From Caulobacter sp. 17J80-11 (GTDB taxonomy: Bacteria; Pseudomonadota; Alphaproteobacteria; Caulobacterales; Caulobacteraceae), in NCBI RefSeq assembly GCF_014349105.1, contig NZ_JACSJI010000001.1:372001-436000 (forward strand): DNA of 64,000 nucleotides, read 5' to 3'. Of this stretch, positions 19,060-26,604 are shown in pieces. Position 1 is the first letter of the stretch. Every line of letters begins with the position of its first letter. The translations under genes and the position numbers were made by a program. The notes under the pieces are model-generated. The model made no database searches and was not told where the DNA came from. It saw nothing but the letters and a program-made list of their open reading frames with translations.

Positions 19060-19090
19060 GTCCCGTCTTCGCCGCCGGCGGAGGCGGGAC
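19060..19090 (+). other. Imperfect hairpin between precursor genes 2 and 3
   Basis: Arms GTCCCG (19060-19065) and CGGGAC (19085-19090) enclose a further CGCC/GGCG pairing. There is no T run. It repeats the pattern of a structured spacer after each precursor gene. Confidence 0.5.
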
Positions 19091-19121
19091 ACGCTTAGCT
19101 GCGCGCCGAGGAGATGTGGCT

Positions 19122-19415
19122 ATGAAGCTGCGTATTGGTTTGGCCGGCCTCGCCGCCGGCTTCTTCGCCTGCGCCGTCTCGGCGGCGGAGGCGCGCCCGA
19201 CGGTGCTGGCCGACAGCGATCTGGACCGGACCACGGCGGGGGCGTTCGACGACGCGTTCGGCGATCGGCTGTCCATCGACCTGTCCGGGTTCGGGCAAGG
19301 CGACTTCACGGGCGGCGGCACGACCATCGTGAACAGCTATGACGTCTCGTCTGACGGGTCGTCCGTGGTCGAAAGCCACGTCGCAATCACCACCCACTAT
19401 TCAATCGACAACTGA
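19122..19415 (+). CDS. Small exported precursor 3 with double-glycine-like leader
   Basis: A 97-residue protein. The signal peptide (KLRIGLAGLAAGFFACAVSAAEA) is followed by L29-ADSD-L34-D-RT-T-A39-G40, the same spacing as in the other four precursors with Leu in place of Met. The predicted mature peptide of 57 residues is acidic and Ser/Gly/Thr-rich (AFDDAFGDRLSIDLSGFGQG...SYDVSSDGSSVVESHVAI). I set the start at the ATG at 19122 with GAGGAG 8 bases upstream; the GTG two codons earlier is less likely. No family recognised for the mature part. Confidence 0.82.
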   Translation: MKLRIGLAGLAAGFFACAVSAAEARPTVLADSDLDRTTAGAFDDAFGDRLSIDLSGFGQGDFTGGGTTIVNSYDVSSDGSSVVESHVAITTHYSIDN

Positions 19416-19490
19416 ACCGGTTCGGCGGGGCGGCCTGCCGGTCCAGCGGACGGGCGGGAGTGGCCCGCACGAGCCGCTGGAGATCACGAA

Positions 19491-19799
19491 ATGAAGCATT
19501 CCGCTCACTTGCTGGCCGGGGTTGTGGCCGGCGCGGTCCTGGGCTCGGCGGCCGTCGCCGCGGCCGAGCCCGTAGTCCTGTCCCCGTCAGCCATGGACGA
19601 GGCCACCGCCGGCGCGCGTCCGGACGTCCTCGCGCGGCTGGCGGCCGTCAGGGCGCGCGTCGAGCAACTGCGGGCGAAGCTCGGCGGCAAGTGGCACTGG
19701 ACGCCGACGACGACCATCACCTCGTCGAACGACGGCAAGAGCAACAACGTGAAGATCGTTCGGAGCGTCAGCCAGGTCAGCGTGACCCGCGGCGACTGA
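19491..19799 (+). CDS. Small exported precursor 4 with double-glycine-like leader
   Basis: A 102-residue protein. The signal peptide (KHSAHLLAGVVAGAVLGSAAVAAA) is followed by L30-SPSA-M35-D-EA-T-A40-G41. The predicted mature peptide of 61 residues differs in style from the others: a basic helical first half (RPDVLARLAAVRARVEQLRAKLGGKW) and a Thr/Ser/Asn-rich strand-like second half (TPTTTITSSNDGKSNN...). GGAG lies about 9 bases before the ATG. It is the last gene before promoter 2. Confidence 0.8.
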   Translation: MKHSAHLLAGVVAGAVLGSAAVAAAEPVVLSPSAMDEATAGARPDVLARLAAVRARVEQLRAKLGGKWHWTPTTTITSSNDGKSNNVKIVRSVSQVSVTRGD

Positions 19800-19889
19800 C
19801 GGGCGCTGGGCGGCGAGCCGCCGGCCGTCGTCCCGGCCGACCGTGGCCGGCGGCCGGCGCTGTTCCGCAGCGTTGGCGAGATTTAGGGA

Positions 19890-19905
19890 TACCGAATATG
19901 GCGTA
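19890..19905. promoter_or_regulatory. Dyad A of promoter 2 (TACCGAA-TA-TGGCGTA)
   Basis: Shares TACCGAATA with dyad A of promoter 1 and keeps the 7-2-7, TAC-N10-GTA layout. It is 102 bases upstream of dyad B, against 101 in promoter 1. Confidence 0.65.
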
Positions 19906-19991
19906 ATCGTTCGCGAAGCTTCGTACGGCTCGCAGAGGTGCGATCATCGATAGAGATCAACGCGTTCTGCGTGTGGGGCGGGCGTGTTCCC

Positions 19992-20026
19992 TACCCAAAC
20001 GGTCGTACGCCGAATTCTAGTCTGTC
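19992..20026 (+). promoter_or_regulatory. Dyad B plus conserved 18-mer of promoter 2
   Basis: Dyad B reads TACCCAA-AC-GGTCGTA (19992-20007). One base later comes the 18-mer GCCGAATTCTAGTCTGTC (20009-20026), identical to that of promoter 1. It ends 98 bases before the ATG of precursor 5. Confidence 0.75.
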
Positions 20027-20124
20027 TCTCCATCGGGGTTACGGGAATACATCCCGGCCGCCGGGCGTCTCGTCTTGCACGCGACGAGGCCGCCTTTGCG
20101 CACAGCAACCCCAGGAGATCAGCT

Positions 20125-20484
20125 ATGAAGAAGTTGCTCGCCATCGCGACTATCGCCGCGCTGTTTGGCGGCGGATCCGCCTTCGCCGCAGACTCCAGTC
20201 CGACGCGCCTGGACGACACGCAGATGGACAACCTCACCGCCGGCAAGAACGGCGGACAGTCGAACTTCGTGATCATCGCGCCGATTACCAACGTCGACCT
20301 CAACAACATCGCGATCGGCGACGGGGCCACGGCCATTTCGACCGTGGTGATCAACAACATCATCTACGTGGTCCAGGTGAACCTGGCCGGCGGCGGCAAC
20401 GGCAAAGGCAACGCTTTCGGCCAACTGAAGAAGCTCGGCCTGACGGTCAACCCGAACCTGGTCGGCAAGTCGGGGAAGGGCTAA
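20125..20484 (+). CDS. Small exported precursor 5 with double-glycine-like leader
   Basis: A 119-residue protein, the longest of the five. The signal peptide (KKLLAIATIAALFGGGSAFA) is followed by L29-DDTQ-M34-D-NL-T-A39-G40. The predicted 79-residue mature peptide is Asn/Gly-rich with alternating Ile/Val (VIIAPITNVDLNNIAIGDGATAIS...) and a basic Gly-rich tail, the kind of composition found in curli or Fap subunits. AGGAG lies 7 bases before the ATG at 20125. It has its own promoter region and is followed 64 bases later by the C39 peptidase, so these are probably co-transcribed. Confidence 0.85.
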   Translation: MKKLLAIATIAALFGGGSAFAADSSPTRLDDTQMDNLTAGKNGGQSNFVIIAPITNVDLNNIAIGDGATAISTVVINNIIYVVQVNLAGGGNGKGNAFGQLKKLGLTVNPNLVGKSGKG

Positions 20485-20548
20485 TCGCCGAGGCCGACGG
20501 CGGCCCGCCCGGCCGAACGCCGGCGGGCCGCTGGACCCGGAGGTCGTC

Positions 20549-21211
20549 ATGAAGCCCCTCATGCGAAATCTGATCTACTCGGCCGGCGCGCTTGTCGCCG
20601 CCGCGCTCGCCGCTGAGGCGCACGCCGCCGAGCCGGTGCGCTCGATGCTTGAGATCCGGCAGGACAAGGTCGTCGTCCAGAAGTTCGACCTCAGCTGCGG
20701 CGCCGCCGCCCTGGCCACCATCCTGAACTACCAGCACGGCGATCACGTCACCGAGAAGGAGATCGCGCGGGGGCTGATCAGCCGGAAGGAATATATCGCC
20801 CATCCGGAACTGGTGAGAATCCGCGAGGGATTCTCCATGCTCGACCTCAAGCGTTACGTCTCCAGCCGCGGCTATGAGGGCGTCGGCTTCGGCAAGCTCA
20901 CCCTGCGCGACCTGATCACCTACGCGCCGATGATCACGCCGATGAATTTCATTGGATACAACCACTTCGTGGTGGTCACCGGCGTGCGCGACGGCACCGT
21001 CTATTTCGCCGACCCGGCGTTCGGCAATCGGACCATGCCGGCGGAGGCGTTCGAAAAGGCCTGGATCAACCACCCGAAGATGGGACGGGTCGGCTTCGTG
21101 GTGCGCCGCACCGACGGTCGCGAGCCCCCCAACCAATTGGGACCCTCCGAAACAATTCAGCTACCGCCGGAGTCCGTGTTGCGCATCGCGGTGTCGCCGT
21201 TGGCACGATAG
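20549..21211 (+). CDS. Exported C39-type cysteine peptidase (FapD-like)
   Basis: A 220-residue papain-fold peptidase. A signal peptide (SAGALVAAALAAEAHAA) precedes the C39 core. The core holds oxyanion Gln44 and nucleophile Cys50 in QKFDLSCGAAAL, His139 in GYNHFVVVTG, and Asp155 in YFADPAFGN. Unlike bacteriocin exporters it has no ABC transporter domains, so it should act in the periplasm. Its place after five proteins with double-glycine-like motifs makes it the likely processing enzyme. The arrangement with a downstream barrel protein matches FapD/FapF of Pseudomonas amyloid operons. GGAGG precedes the ATG. Confidence 0.88.
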   Translation: MKPLMRNLIYSAGALVAAALAAEAHAAEPVRSMLEIRQDKVVVQKFDLSCGAAALATILNYQHGDHVTEKEIARGLISRKEYIAHPELVRIREGFSMLDLKRYVSSRGYEGVGFGKLTLRDLITYAPMITPMNFIGYNHFVVVTGVRDGTVYFADPAFGNRTMPAEAFEKAWINHPKMGRVGFVVRRTDGREPPNQLGPSETIQLPPESVLRIAVSPLAR

Positions 21212-21254
21212 CGCCCCGCATAACAAACTGCACAGCAGCCGAAGGGTCTTTAAC

Positions 21255-22601
21255 ATGGGGGACGCGCACTTGCCGGGCGAGCGCCGGCGCCGGCGCCGGC
21301 GCGCGTTGCGCAATTCCGTCGCCGCCGCCGCGGTCACCACCGCCCTCGCGCTCTCATTGTCGGCGGTGCCGACCCAGGCGCAGGCGCCGTCGCCATCCGC
21401 CGAGGAGCTGAAGCACCAGCTCGACGAGCGTGACGCGGTCATCGCCGACCTGCTGCGCCGGGTGGAGGCGCTGGAGCGCGCCGCCGGTCAGGCCCGGGCG
21501 CAGGGCACGCCCGGCGGCGTTGCAAACGTCGCCGCCGCTCCAGTCCCACCCGCTTCGTCGTCGTCGGCGGCCCAGGTCGCCCAGGCGGCGCCGGCGGCTC
21601 CGTCCCCGGCGGCCCCCGGCAACGTGGTCGCCGCAGCGGCGCCGGTCGCCGCGCCCCCGAACACGCAGCCCGGCGCGCCCGCTCCGCAGAACACCCAGAC
21701 CGCGCAGGGCGGCACGCCGCCGCCTTCAGGCGCCCCAGGCCAGTTCGCCGTCGACGAAGAGGCGGCCGAACGGGCGCTGGAACGCACCCTGGTGGCGACC
21801 GGCGCGCTGCTGCTCCCGGCCAACTCGTTCGAGGTCCAGCCCAGCGTGCAGTACGGCTGGCTCGAAGCCGACGCGCCCGTCCTGGTCACCCAGGACGGCG
21901 TCGACGCGATCGGCCAGCAGCGGGTGCGCACCGAGGCCGTCCAGGCGGCGCTGGCCCTGCGCTACGGCCTGCCTTGGGAATCCCAGATCGAGTTCAACAT
22001 CCCCTACAACTGGCGGGACGTCTCCACGGTCACGTCGACGGGCTTTTCGGACCTGCTGGAAAGCCGCCTCGACGGCGACGGCTGGGGCGACCTGGGCGTC
22101 GCGCTGAGCAAGGTGCTGATGCGCGAGAAGGGCCGCCGGCCCGACGTGATCGCGGCGCTCAACTGGAACACCACCACCGGCGAGACGGACGGGAATTTCC
22201 GCTTCGGCAGCGACTTCGACGAACTCGGCGTGTCGCTGACCGCGGTGAAGCGCGCCGACCCGTTGGTCTGGGTGGGCACGCTGTCCTACGAGAACACCTT
22301 CGAGGCGCACGACATCACGCCGGGCGACCAGATCGGCCTGTCGCTGGGCGCCGTGCTCGCGGTCACCCCGACCACGTCCTTGCGCTTCAACATCGACCAG
22401 AACTGGGTGTCGCAGACCAAGTTCAGGGGCAATGACGTGCCGGGCTCCGACACCACGGTCAGCACCCTCAACCTCGGAGCCTCGGCAGTGCTGACCAAGC
22501 GCGTCCTGCTGGACGTGCAGGTCGGGGTGGGCCTGACCGAAGCCGCGCCGGACTACACCTTCGGCATCGCCCTGCCGATCCGGTTCGACAGCCTGTTCTG
22601 A
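21255..22601 (+). CDS. Outer-membrane barrel protein with N-terminal coiled coil (FapF-like)
   Basis: A 448-residue protein. An unusually long, Arg-rich signal peptide start (GERRRRRRRALRN) leads to the cleavage region SAVPTQAQA. A coiled coil follows at about residues 48-82 (AEELKHQLDERDAVIADLLRR), then a Pro/Ala-rich linker to about 160. Amphipathic strands run to the terminal Phe of PIRFDSLF, the usual outer-membrane barrel signature. The coiled coil plus barrel layout is that of FapF, the Pseudomonas amyloid exporter, though any porin-like protein could share it. It lies 43 bases after the peptidase gene, probably in the same transcript, and may export the processed peptides. Confidence 0.8.
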   Translation: MGDAHLPGERRRRRRRALRNSVAAAAVTTALALSLSAVPTQAQAPSPSAEELKHQLDERDAVIADLLRRVEALERAAGQARAQGTPGGVANVAAAPVPPASSSSAAQVAQAAPAAPSPAAPGNVVAAAAPVAAPPNTQPGAPAPQNTQTAQGGTPPPSGAPGQFAVDEEAAERALERTLVATGALLLPANSFEVQPSVQYGWLEADAPVLVTQDGVDAIGQQRVRTEAVQAALALRYGLPWESQIEFNIPYNWRDVSTVTSTGFSDLLESRLDGDGWGDLGVALSKVLMREKGRRPDVIAALNWNTTTGETDGNFRFGSDFDELGVSLTAVKRADPLVWVGTLSYENTFEAHDITPGDQIGLSLGAVLAVTPTTSLRFNIDQNWVSQTKFRGNDVPGSDTTVSTLNLGASAVLTKRVLLDVQVGVGLTEAAPDYTFGIALPIRFDSLF

Positions 22602-22714
22602 GCGCTTCTTTGTCGCTTGGTCGCGGTCGCGCTTGACCCCGGACGCGGCCAAGCCTGGTATCGCCGCCGGCAAGTCCGGGCGTACACCGGGCGGAGACAG
22701 GCGAGGGGGCGTTC

Positions 22715-24355
22715 GTGCGCGCGAAACAGATTTGGGCCGGTGCCACGGCTGCGGTGTTAGCTTCGGTGATCGGCGGCGCGGCCGTCGCGGCGGAGGCGCC
22801 GGGCGGATTCCAGCCGTCGGCCGACGTGTTCAAGGGCCACGTGACCTTCCTGGCCGACGACCGCATGCTTGGCCGCGAGACCGGCACGGCCGCCTACGAC
22901 CTGGCGGCCACCTACGTGGCGGCCGAGTTCACCAAGCTGGGCCTGAAGCCGGCCGGCGACGCCGGCAGCTATTTGCAGCACGTCCCGCTCACCGCCTACC
23001 GCACGGCCGGGCAGGGCGAGATGACCCTGACCGGGGCGGACGGCAAGGCCGTGCGCCTGGTCTACGGCGACGACTACCTGCCCGGCGCTGATCCGCGCTC
23101 GGCCGAGGTCAAGCTGAGCGCGCCGGTGGTGTTCGCGGGCTACGGCGTGGTCGATCCCGGCCGGGGCCGCGACGACTTCGCCGGGCTCGACGTGAAAGGG
23201 AAGATCGTCGTCTTCCTGGAGGGAGCGCCCAACTCGTTCCAGACCGAGGAGCGTGCCTACTTCTCCAGCCTGAAGGTGAAGCGCGACGCTGCGGCCGCGC
23301 GCGGGGCGGTCGGCGTCGTCTTCCTGCCCACGGCGGAGGCGGAAAAGGTGCGCCCGTGGGCCAACCGCCGCTCGCACCAGGACAGCTGGTCGATGACCTG
23401 GCGCGACGCCGCGGGCCGCCCGGCGGTGCACGGCGGTGACGCGGCCCTGCTGGGCACGCTGAGCCTGGCCGGCGCCGCCAAGCTGTTCCAGGGCGCGCCC
23501 CAGACGCTCGACGCGATCTTCGCCGCCGCCGCCAAGCCCGAAGGCGCGCCGCCGCGCTTCGCGCTGAAGGCCAAACTGGCGGCCGACCTGAAGACCGAGA
23601 CCCGCCCCGTCGAGAGCGAGAACGTCGTTGGCATGATCGAGGGCTCGGACCCGGTCCTGAAGAACGAGTACGTGGTGCTCTCCGCCCACCTCGACCACGT
23701 CGGCGTGCAGGTGCGGGCCGACGGCGGCGACGGCATCCACAATGGGGCGATGGACAACGCCACCGGCATCGCCTCCATGCTCGAGGCTGCCCGCGGCTTC
23801 ATGGATGCGGGGTCCAAGCCGCGCCGCTCGGTGCTGTTCGTGGCCGTGACCGCCGAGGAAAAGGGCCTGATCGGCTCGGAGTACTTCGCCTCCAACCCGA
23901 CCGTGCCGAAGTCGGCCATGGTCGCCGACGTGAACCTCGACATGCCGGTGCTGAACTACGCCTTCACCGACGTGGTGGCGTTCGGGGCCGAGCGTTCGTC
24001 CCTGGGCCCGACAGTGCAGCACGCCGTCGCCCGCGCCGGAGTCGGCCTGTCGCCCGACTTCATGCCGGAGCAGGGCCTGTTCACCCGTTCGGACCACTAC
24101 CGCTTCGTCGAGCAGGGCGTGCCGTCGGTGTTCCTGATGACCGGCCCGGCCAACGGCGGCGAGGCGGCGATCAAGTCGTTCCTGAAGGAGCGCTACCACC
24201 GGCCCGGCGACGATCTGAACCAGCCCATCGACTGGCGGGCGGGCGCCCTGTTCGCCAAGGTGAACTACGAGATCGCCCGCGAACTGGCCGACACGCCCGA
24301 GCGCCCGCACTGGAACAAGGGCGACTTCTTCGGCGAGTTGTTCGGGAAGAAGTGA
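22715..24355 (+). CDS. Exported M28 family zinc aminopeptidase
   Basis: A 546-residue exported metallopeptidase. Signal peptide (IWAGATAAVLASVIGGAAVAA), a PA-type insert in the first half (VVFAGYGVVDPGRGRDDFAGLDVKGKIVVFL), then the M28 catalytic domain. Two-zinc ligands are visible in SAHLDHVG, GAMDNATG, VTAEEKGLIGSEYF, VNLDMP and RSDHYRFVEQGVPS. It likely removes N-terminal residues from peptides in the periplasm. It starts at GTG after a GAGGGGG run. No operon partner is evident; the 2OG oxygenase gene is convergent. Confidence 0.93.
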   Translation: MRAKQIWAGATAAVLASVIGGAAVAAEAPGGFQPSADVFKGHVTFLADDRMLGRETGTAAYDLAATYVAAEFTKLGLKPAGDAGSYLQHVPLTAYRTAGQGEMTLTGADGKAVRLVYGDDYLPGADPRSAEVKLSAPVVFAGYGVVDPGRGRDDFAGLDVKGKIVVFLEGAPNSFQTEERAYFSSLKVKRDAAAARGAVGVVFLPTAEAEKVRPWANRRSHQDSWSMTWRDAAGRPAVHGGDAALLGTLSLAGAAKLFQGAPQTLDAIFAAAAKPEGAPPRFALKAKLAADLKTETRPVESENVVGMIEGSDPVLKNEYVVLSAHLDHVGVQVRADGGDGIHNGAMDNATGIASMLEAARGFMDAGSKPRRSVLFVAVTAEEKGLIGSEYFASNPTVPKSAMVADVNLDMPVLNYAFTDVVAFGAERSSLGPTVQHAVARAGVGLSPDFMPEQGLFTRSDHYRFVEQGVPSVFLMTGPANGGEAAIKSFLKERYHRPGDDLNQPIDWRAGALFAKVNYEIARELADTPERPHWNKGDFFGELFGKK

Positions 24356-24376
24356 TCCCTCGCCCGTGGGGGCGGA

Positions 24377-24991
24377 TTATCGCCAGCCGTAGTTGAAGCT
24401 GACGCTGATCCGCTCCTGCTTGGCGGCGTTGGCAGGCACCTCGTGGCGCAGCCAGCTCTCCCACAAGATCACGTCGCCGGCGGCCGGCTGCAGATAGACG
24501 AACGGGCGCCGCTGCAGCGCCGCGTCGGCGCGGCGGGTGGGCGCGGCCATCATCATGGCCAGGCGCGGATCCTCCAGCTTCAGCGCGCTCGCCCCCTCCG
24601 GGACGTTCACATAGAAGGTGCCGGACACCACGCTGTGCGGGTGGATGTGGCCGCTGTGCGCGCCGCCGGGCTTGAGGATGTTGATCCACAGGCTGTCCAG
24701 CTTCAGCCGCCGGCCGCCGAGGTCCAGCTCAAGCGCCTGGGCGAAGCTGGCGACGTGCTTGTCCAGCTTGCGCCTCAGTTCGTCGAACACGCTGGCCCGC
24801 ATCGGCAGGTCGTCCAGCGAGGCGTAGGAGGTGTAGCCGCGATAGCCGTGCTCGCGGCACCAGGCGCGCCCGGCGCGATCCTCCTCGGCGATGCCGAAGC
24901 AGGTCGCCTCCAGCTCGGCCAGGAAGGCCGGGTCCGGCGCGACCGCGGCGCGGTAGACTTCGGTGACGAAGAGGGTCTGCAGGGTCGACAT
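24377..24991 (-). CDS. Putative 2OG-Fe(II) oxygenase
   Basis: A 204-residue protein of the kind annotated as putative 2-oxoglutarate, Fe(II)-dependent oxygenase (TIGR02466-like). Iron and substrate-binding motifs appear as GGAHSGHIHPHSVVSGTFYVNVPEGAS and, near the end, WLRHEVPAN with the second His, followed by ERISVSFNYGW. The target is unknown; a protein or small peptide is possible. It is monocistronic and convergent with the M28 gene. Confidence 0.85.
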   Translation of the reverse strand: MSTLQTLFVTEVYRAAVAPDPAFLAELEATCFGIAEEDRAGRAWCREHGYRGYTSYASLDDLPMRASVFDELRRKLDKHVASFAQALELDLGGRRLKLDSLWINILKPGGAHSGHIHPHSVVSGTFYVNVPEGASALKLEDPRLAMMMAAPTRRADAALQRRPFVYLQPAAGDVILWESWLRHEVPANAAKQERISVSFNYGWR

Positions 24992-25039
24992 GGCGCGCCG
25001 TTAGACGCGCGCCGGGCGGCTGTCAAAGCCGCTCGCAGC

Positions 25040-25264
25040 TCAGGCGATGATGTCGAGCAGGACGCCGGTCATCTCGTCCGCGGTCTTCATCGCCTGCACG
25101 TTGGCCTTCAGCGCCGCCTTGGCGCCGATCATCTCCACCGCCTCCTGGGCGAGGTCGACGTCGCCGCCCACAGACGAGCCCCAGCGGGCCGTGCGCTGGG
25201 CGCTGGCGTCGAAGCGGTTGATCGCGTTGGCGATTCCGGCGGCGGAGGCGGCGATGGCTTGCAT
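25040..25264 (-). CDS. Orphan mini flagellar rod/hook-like protein
   Basis: A 74-residue protein that combines the two terminal helices of flagellar rod/hook proteins without the middle domain. The N-terminus (IAASAAGIANAINRFDASAQRTA) resembles the rod-protein start. The C-terminus (DLAQEAVEMIGAKAALKANVQAMKTADEMTGVLLDI) resembles the FlgC/FlgG end that forms the axial coiled coil. No other flagellar gene is nearby. It may cap or pack in the axial structure, or be a remnant. GAGGAG lies about 9 bases before the ATG. Confidence 0.8.
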   Translation of the reverse strand: MQAIAASAAGIANAINRFDASAQRTARWGSSVGGDVDLAQEAVEMIGAKAALKANVQAMKTADEMTGVLLDIIA

Positions 25265-25422
25265 GCGGAAAGCTCCTCGTCCCGCACCCTCGCGCGGCGG
25301 GGTTAAGCGCGTGCGTGCAAACGTGGTGAACGCACACGCCGGAGGTCGACGAACGCGGGCTTGTCGAACTGCTCTGCTGCGGCGACAGTTATCGCGGGGA
25401 CGGGGAACTTCGGGAGAAACGT

Positions 25423-25764
25423 ATGTTGAAGACAGTTCTCGCAGTCGGCCTCGCGGCCGCGTTCATGGGCGGGGGCGCCTACGCCGGCAGCCGTGACAGC
25501 CAGACCTACGTGTGCCTCAGCAACGGCCAGCGCGTCGGCGTCGTCTGCGACCGCGGCGGCATGTCCGGCGACGACGACATGTGCGTCTGTCCGGGCGACA
25601 GCGCCAAGGTGAAGGCGTCCTGGTGCGCTGAGGGCCAGACCCCGCCGGCCGAATCCGCGGCCCTGGACCGCGCCCGCAAGGCGGCCGCCCGCGACGGCTC
25701 GCTGATCGGCGACACCTTCGAGGGCAAGCCCATGTGCGTGAAGACGCAGTCGCGTCCGCGCTAA
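25423..25764 (+). CDS. Small exported cysteine-rich protein, unknown function
   Basis: A 113-residue protein with a signal peptide (LKTVLAVGLAAAFMGGGAYA). The mature part has six cysteines (YVCLSNG, VVCDRGG, DMCVCPGD, SWCAEG, PMCVKT), enough for three disulfides in the periplasm. No family recognised. GGGAG precedes the ATG. It is convergent with the YbhB-like gene. Confidence 0.75.
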   Translation: MLKTVLAVGLAAAFMGGGAYAGSRDSQTYVCLSNGQRVGVVCDRGGMSGDDDMCVCPGDSAKVKASWCAEGQTPPAESAALDRARKAAARDGSLIGDTFEGKPMCVKTQSRPR

Positions 25765-25783
25765 GGACCAGGTCCCGGCGCCG

Positions 25784-26437
25784 CTACTGCGGACGCTTCT
25801 GCTCGAAACGGCCGACCAGCTCGCCCTCGGCGAGGATGCGTCCCTTCATGGCGTTCATCAGGGTCTGCAGTTCGGCGTCGGGACCGATGTCCAGCTTTCC
25901 GTCCAGCGCGAACAGCTGGAAGTGATAGCGGTGCACGCCGTGCCCGGCCGGCGGGCGCGGCCCGAACCAGCCGGTCTCGCCGGCCCCGTTGACGCCCTGG
26001 ATCATGCCCTGCGGCTGGCCGGGCTTCTCGGCCTTGGACAGGTTCTCCGGCAGCGAGGTGACGTCGCCGGGAATGTTCCAGGCGATCCAGTGCACGAAGG
26101 GCTCGGCGCGCGGCGCGTCCGGGTCTTCCACGATCAGGGCGTAGCTCTGGGCGCCCGGCGTTGCGGTCCAGGTCAGCGGCGGCGACCAGTTGTCGCCGTA
26201 GGCGCTGTTGCGCAGCGGGATCATGCCGTCGGGCGAGAAGGCCGGCGAGGTGACGCGGATCGCCGGCGCGTTCGGACGCGCGTCGAGGCGCAGGATGGCG
26301 ATGGATTCGCCGGAGCTGTGTTCAGGCATGGCGTCCTTCCTGGTCGACGAATGGGCGCCCTCGTCCCGGCCGCAGCCCATTAGGCCGAGCGCGAGCGCGG
26401 CGAAGCAGGAGGTCAGCGGCTGACAGGGGCGGGGCAC
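25784..26437 (-). CDS. YbhB/YbcL family (PEBP-like) lipoprotein
   Basis: A 217-residue phosphatidylethanolamine-binding-protein-fold protein. Core motifs are [36 protein letters not shown] and [14 protein letters not shown], forming the ligand pocket. The role is unknown. I set the start at GTG 26437 because it yields a leader with a lipobox (LALGLMGC) and has GAGG 7 bases upstream. An ATG at 26329 (MPEHSSGES) with GGAAGGA would give a shorter cytoplasmic form and cannot be excluded. Confidence 0.85.
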   Translation of the reverse strand: MPRPCQPLTSCFAALALGLMGCGRDEGAHSSTRKDAMPEHSSGESIAILRLDARPNAPAIRVTSPAFSPDGMIPLRNSAYGDNWSPPLTWTATPGAQSYALIVEDPDAPRAEPFVHWIAWNIPGDVTSLPENLSKAEKPGQPQGMIQGVNGAGETGWFGPRPPAGHGVHRYHFQLFALDGKLDIGPDAELQTLMNAMKGRILAEGELVGRFEQKRPQ

Positions 26438-26604
26438 GGTCCCCTCAACCCGGTCCGGCCAGGGAAGTTTCCCCTTTTCGCGGGTGCGAACTTTGTTCGC
26501 GGTCGCGGAATATTGAAGCGGAACTCTTGCCTCGCTATATCACCGCTCGGTTCGCGGCGGGTGATCGCCGCTCAGGAAGCGTGAGGCCGCCCTTGCTGGT
26601 GACC

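Larger units (their letters stand above)
19800..20124. other. Intergenic region carrying promoter 2 of the cluster
   Basis: 325 bases between precursors 4 and 5. A GC hairpin (CGCCGGCC at 19819-19826 with GGCCGGCG at 19845-19852, no T run) comes first, then dyad A, dyad B and the 18-mer. No gene is recognisable. Confidence 0.7.

Noticed and set aside
20549-21211. Peptidase C39 as a transglutaminase or general papain-like enzyme
   Set aside because: The Gln-x5-Cys spacing with DLSCGAAAL, the NHFVVVTG His and the DPAFG Asp fit C39 better than other papain-fold families.
18371-22601. A classical bacteriocin/microcin ABC-exporter locus
   Set aside because: The C39 protein has a signal peptide and no ABC or membrane domain, no immunity gene is seen, and the precursors have Sec signals before the double-glycine-like motif.
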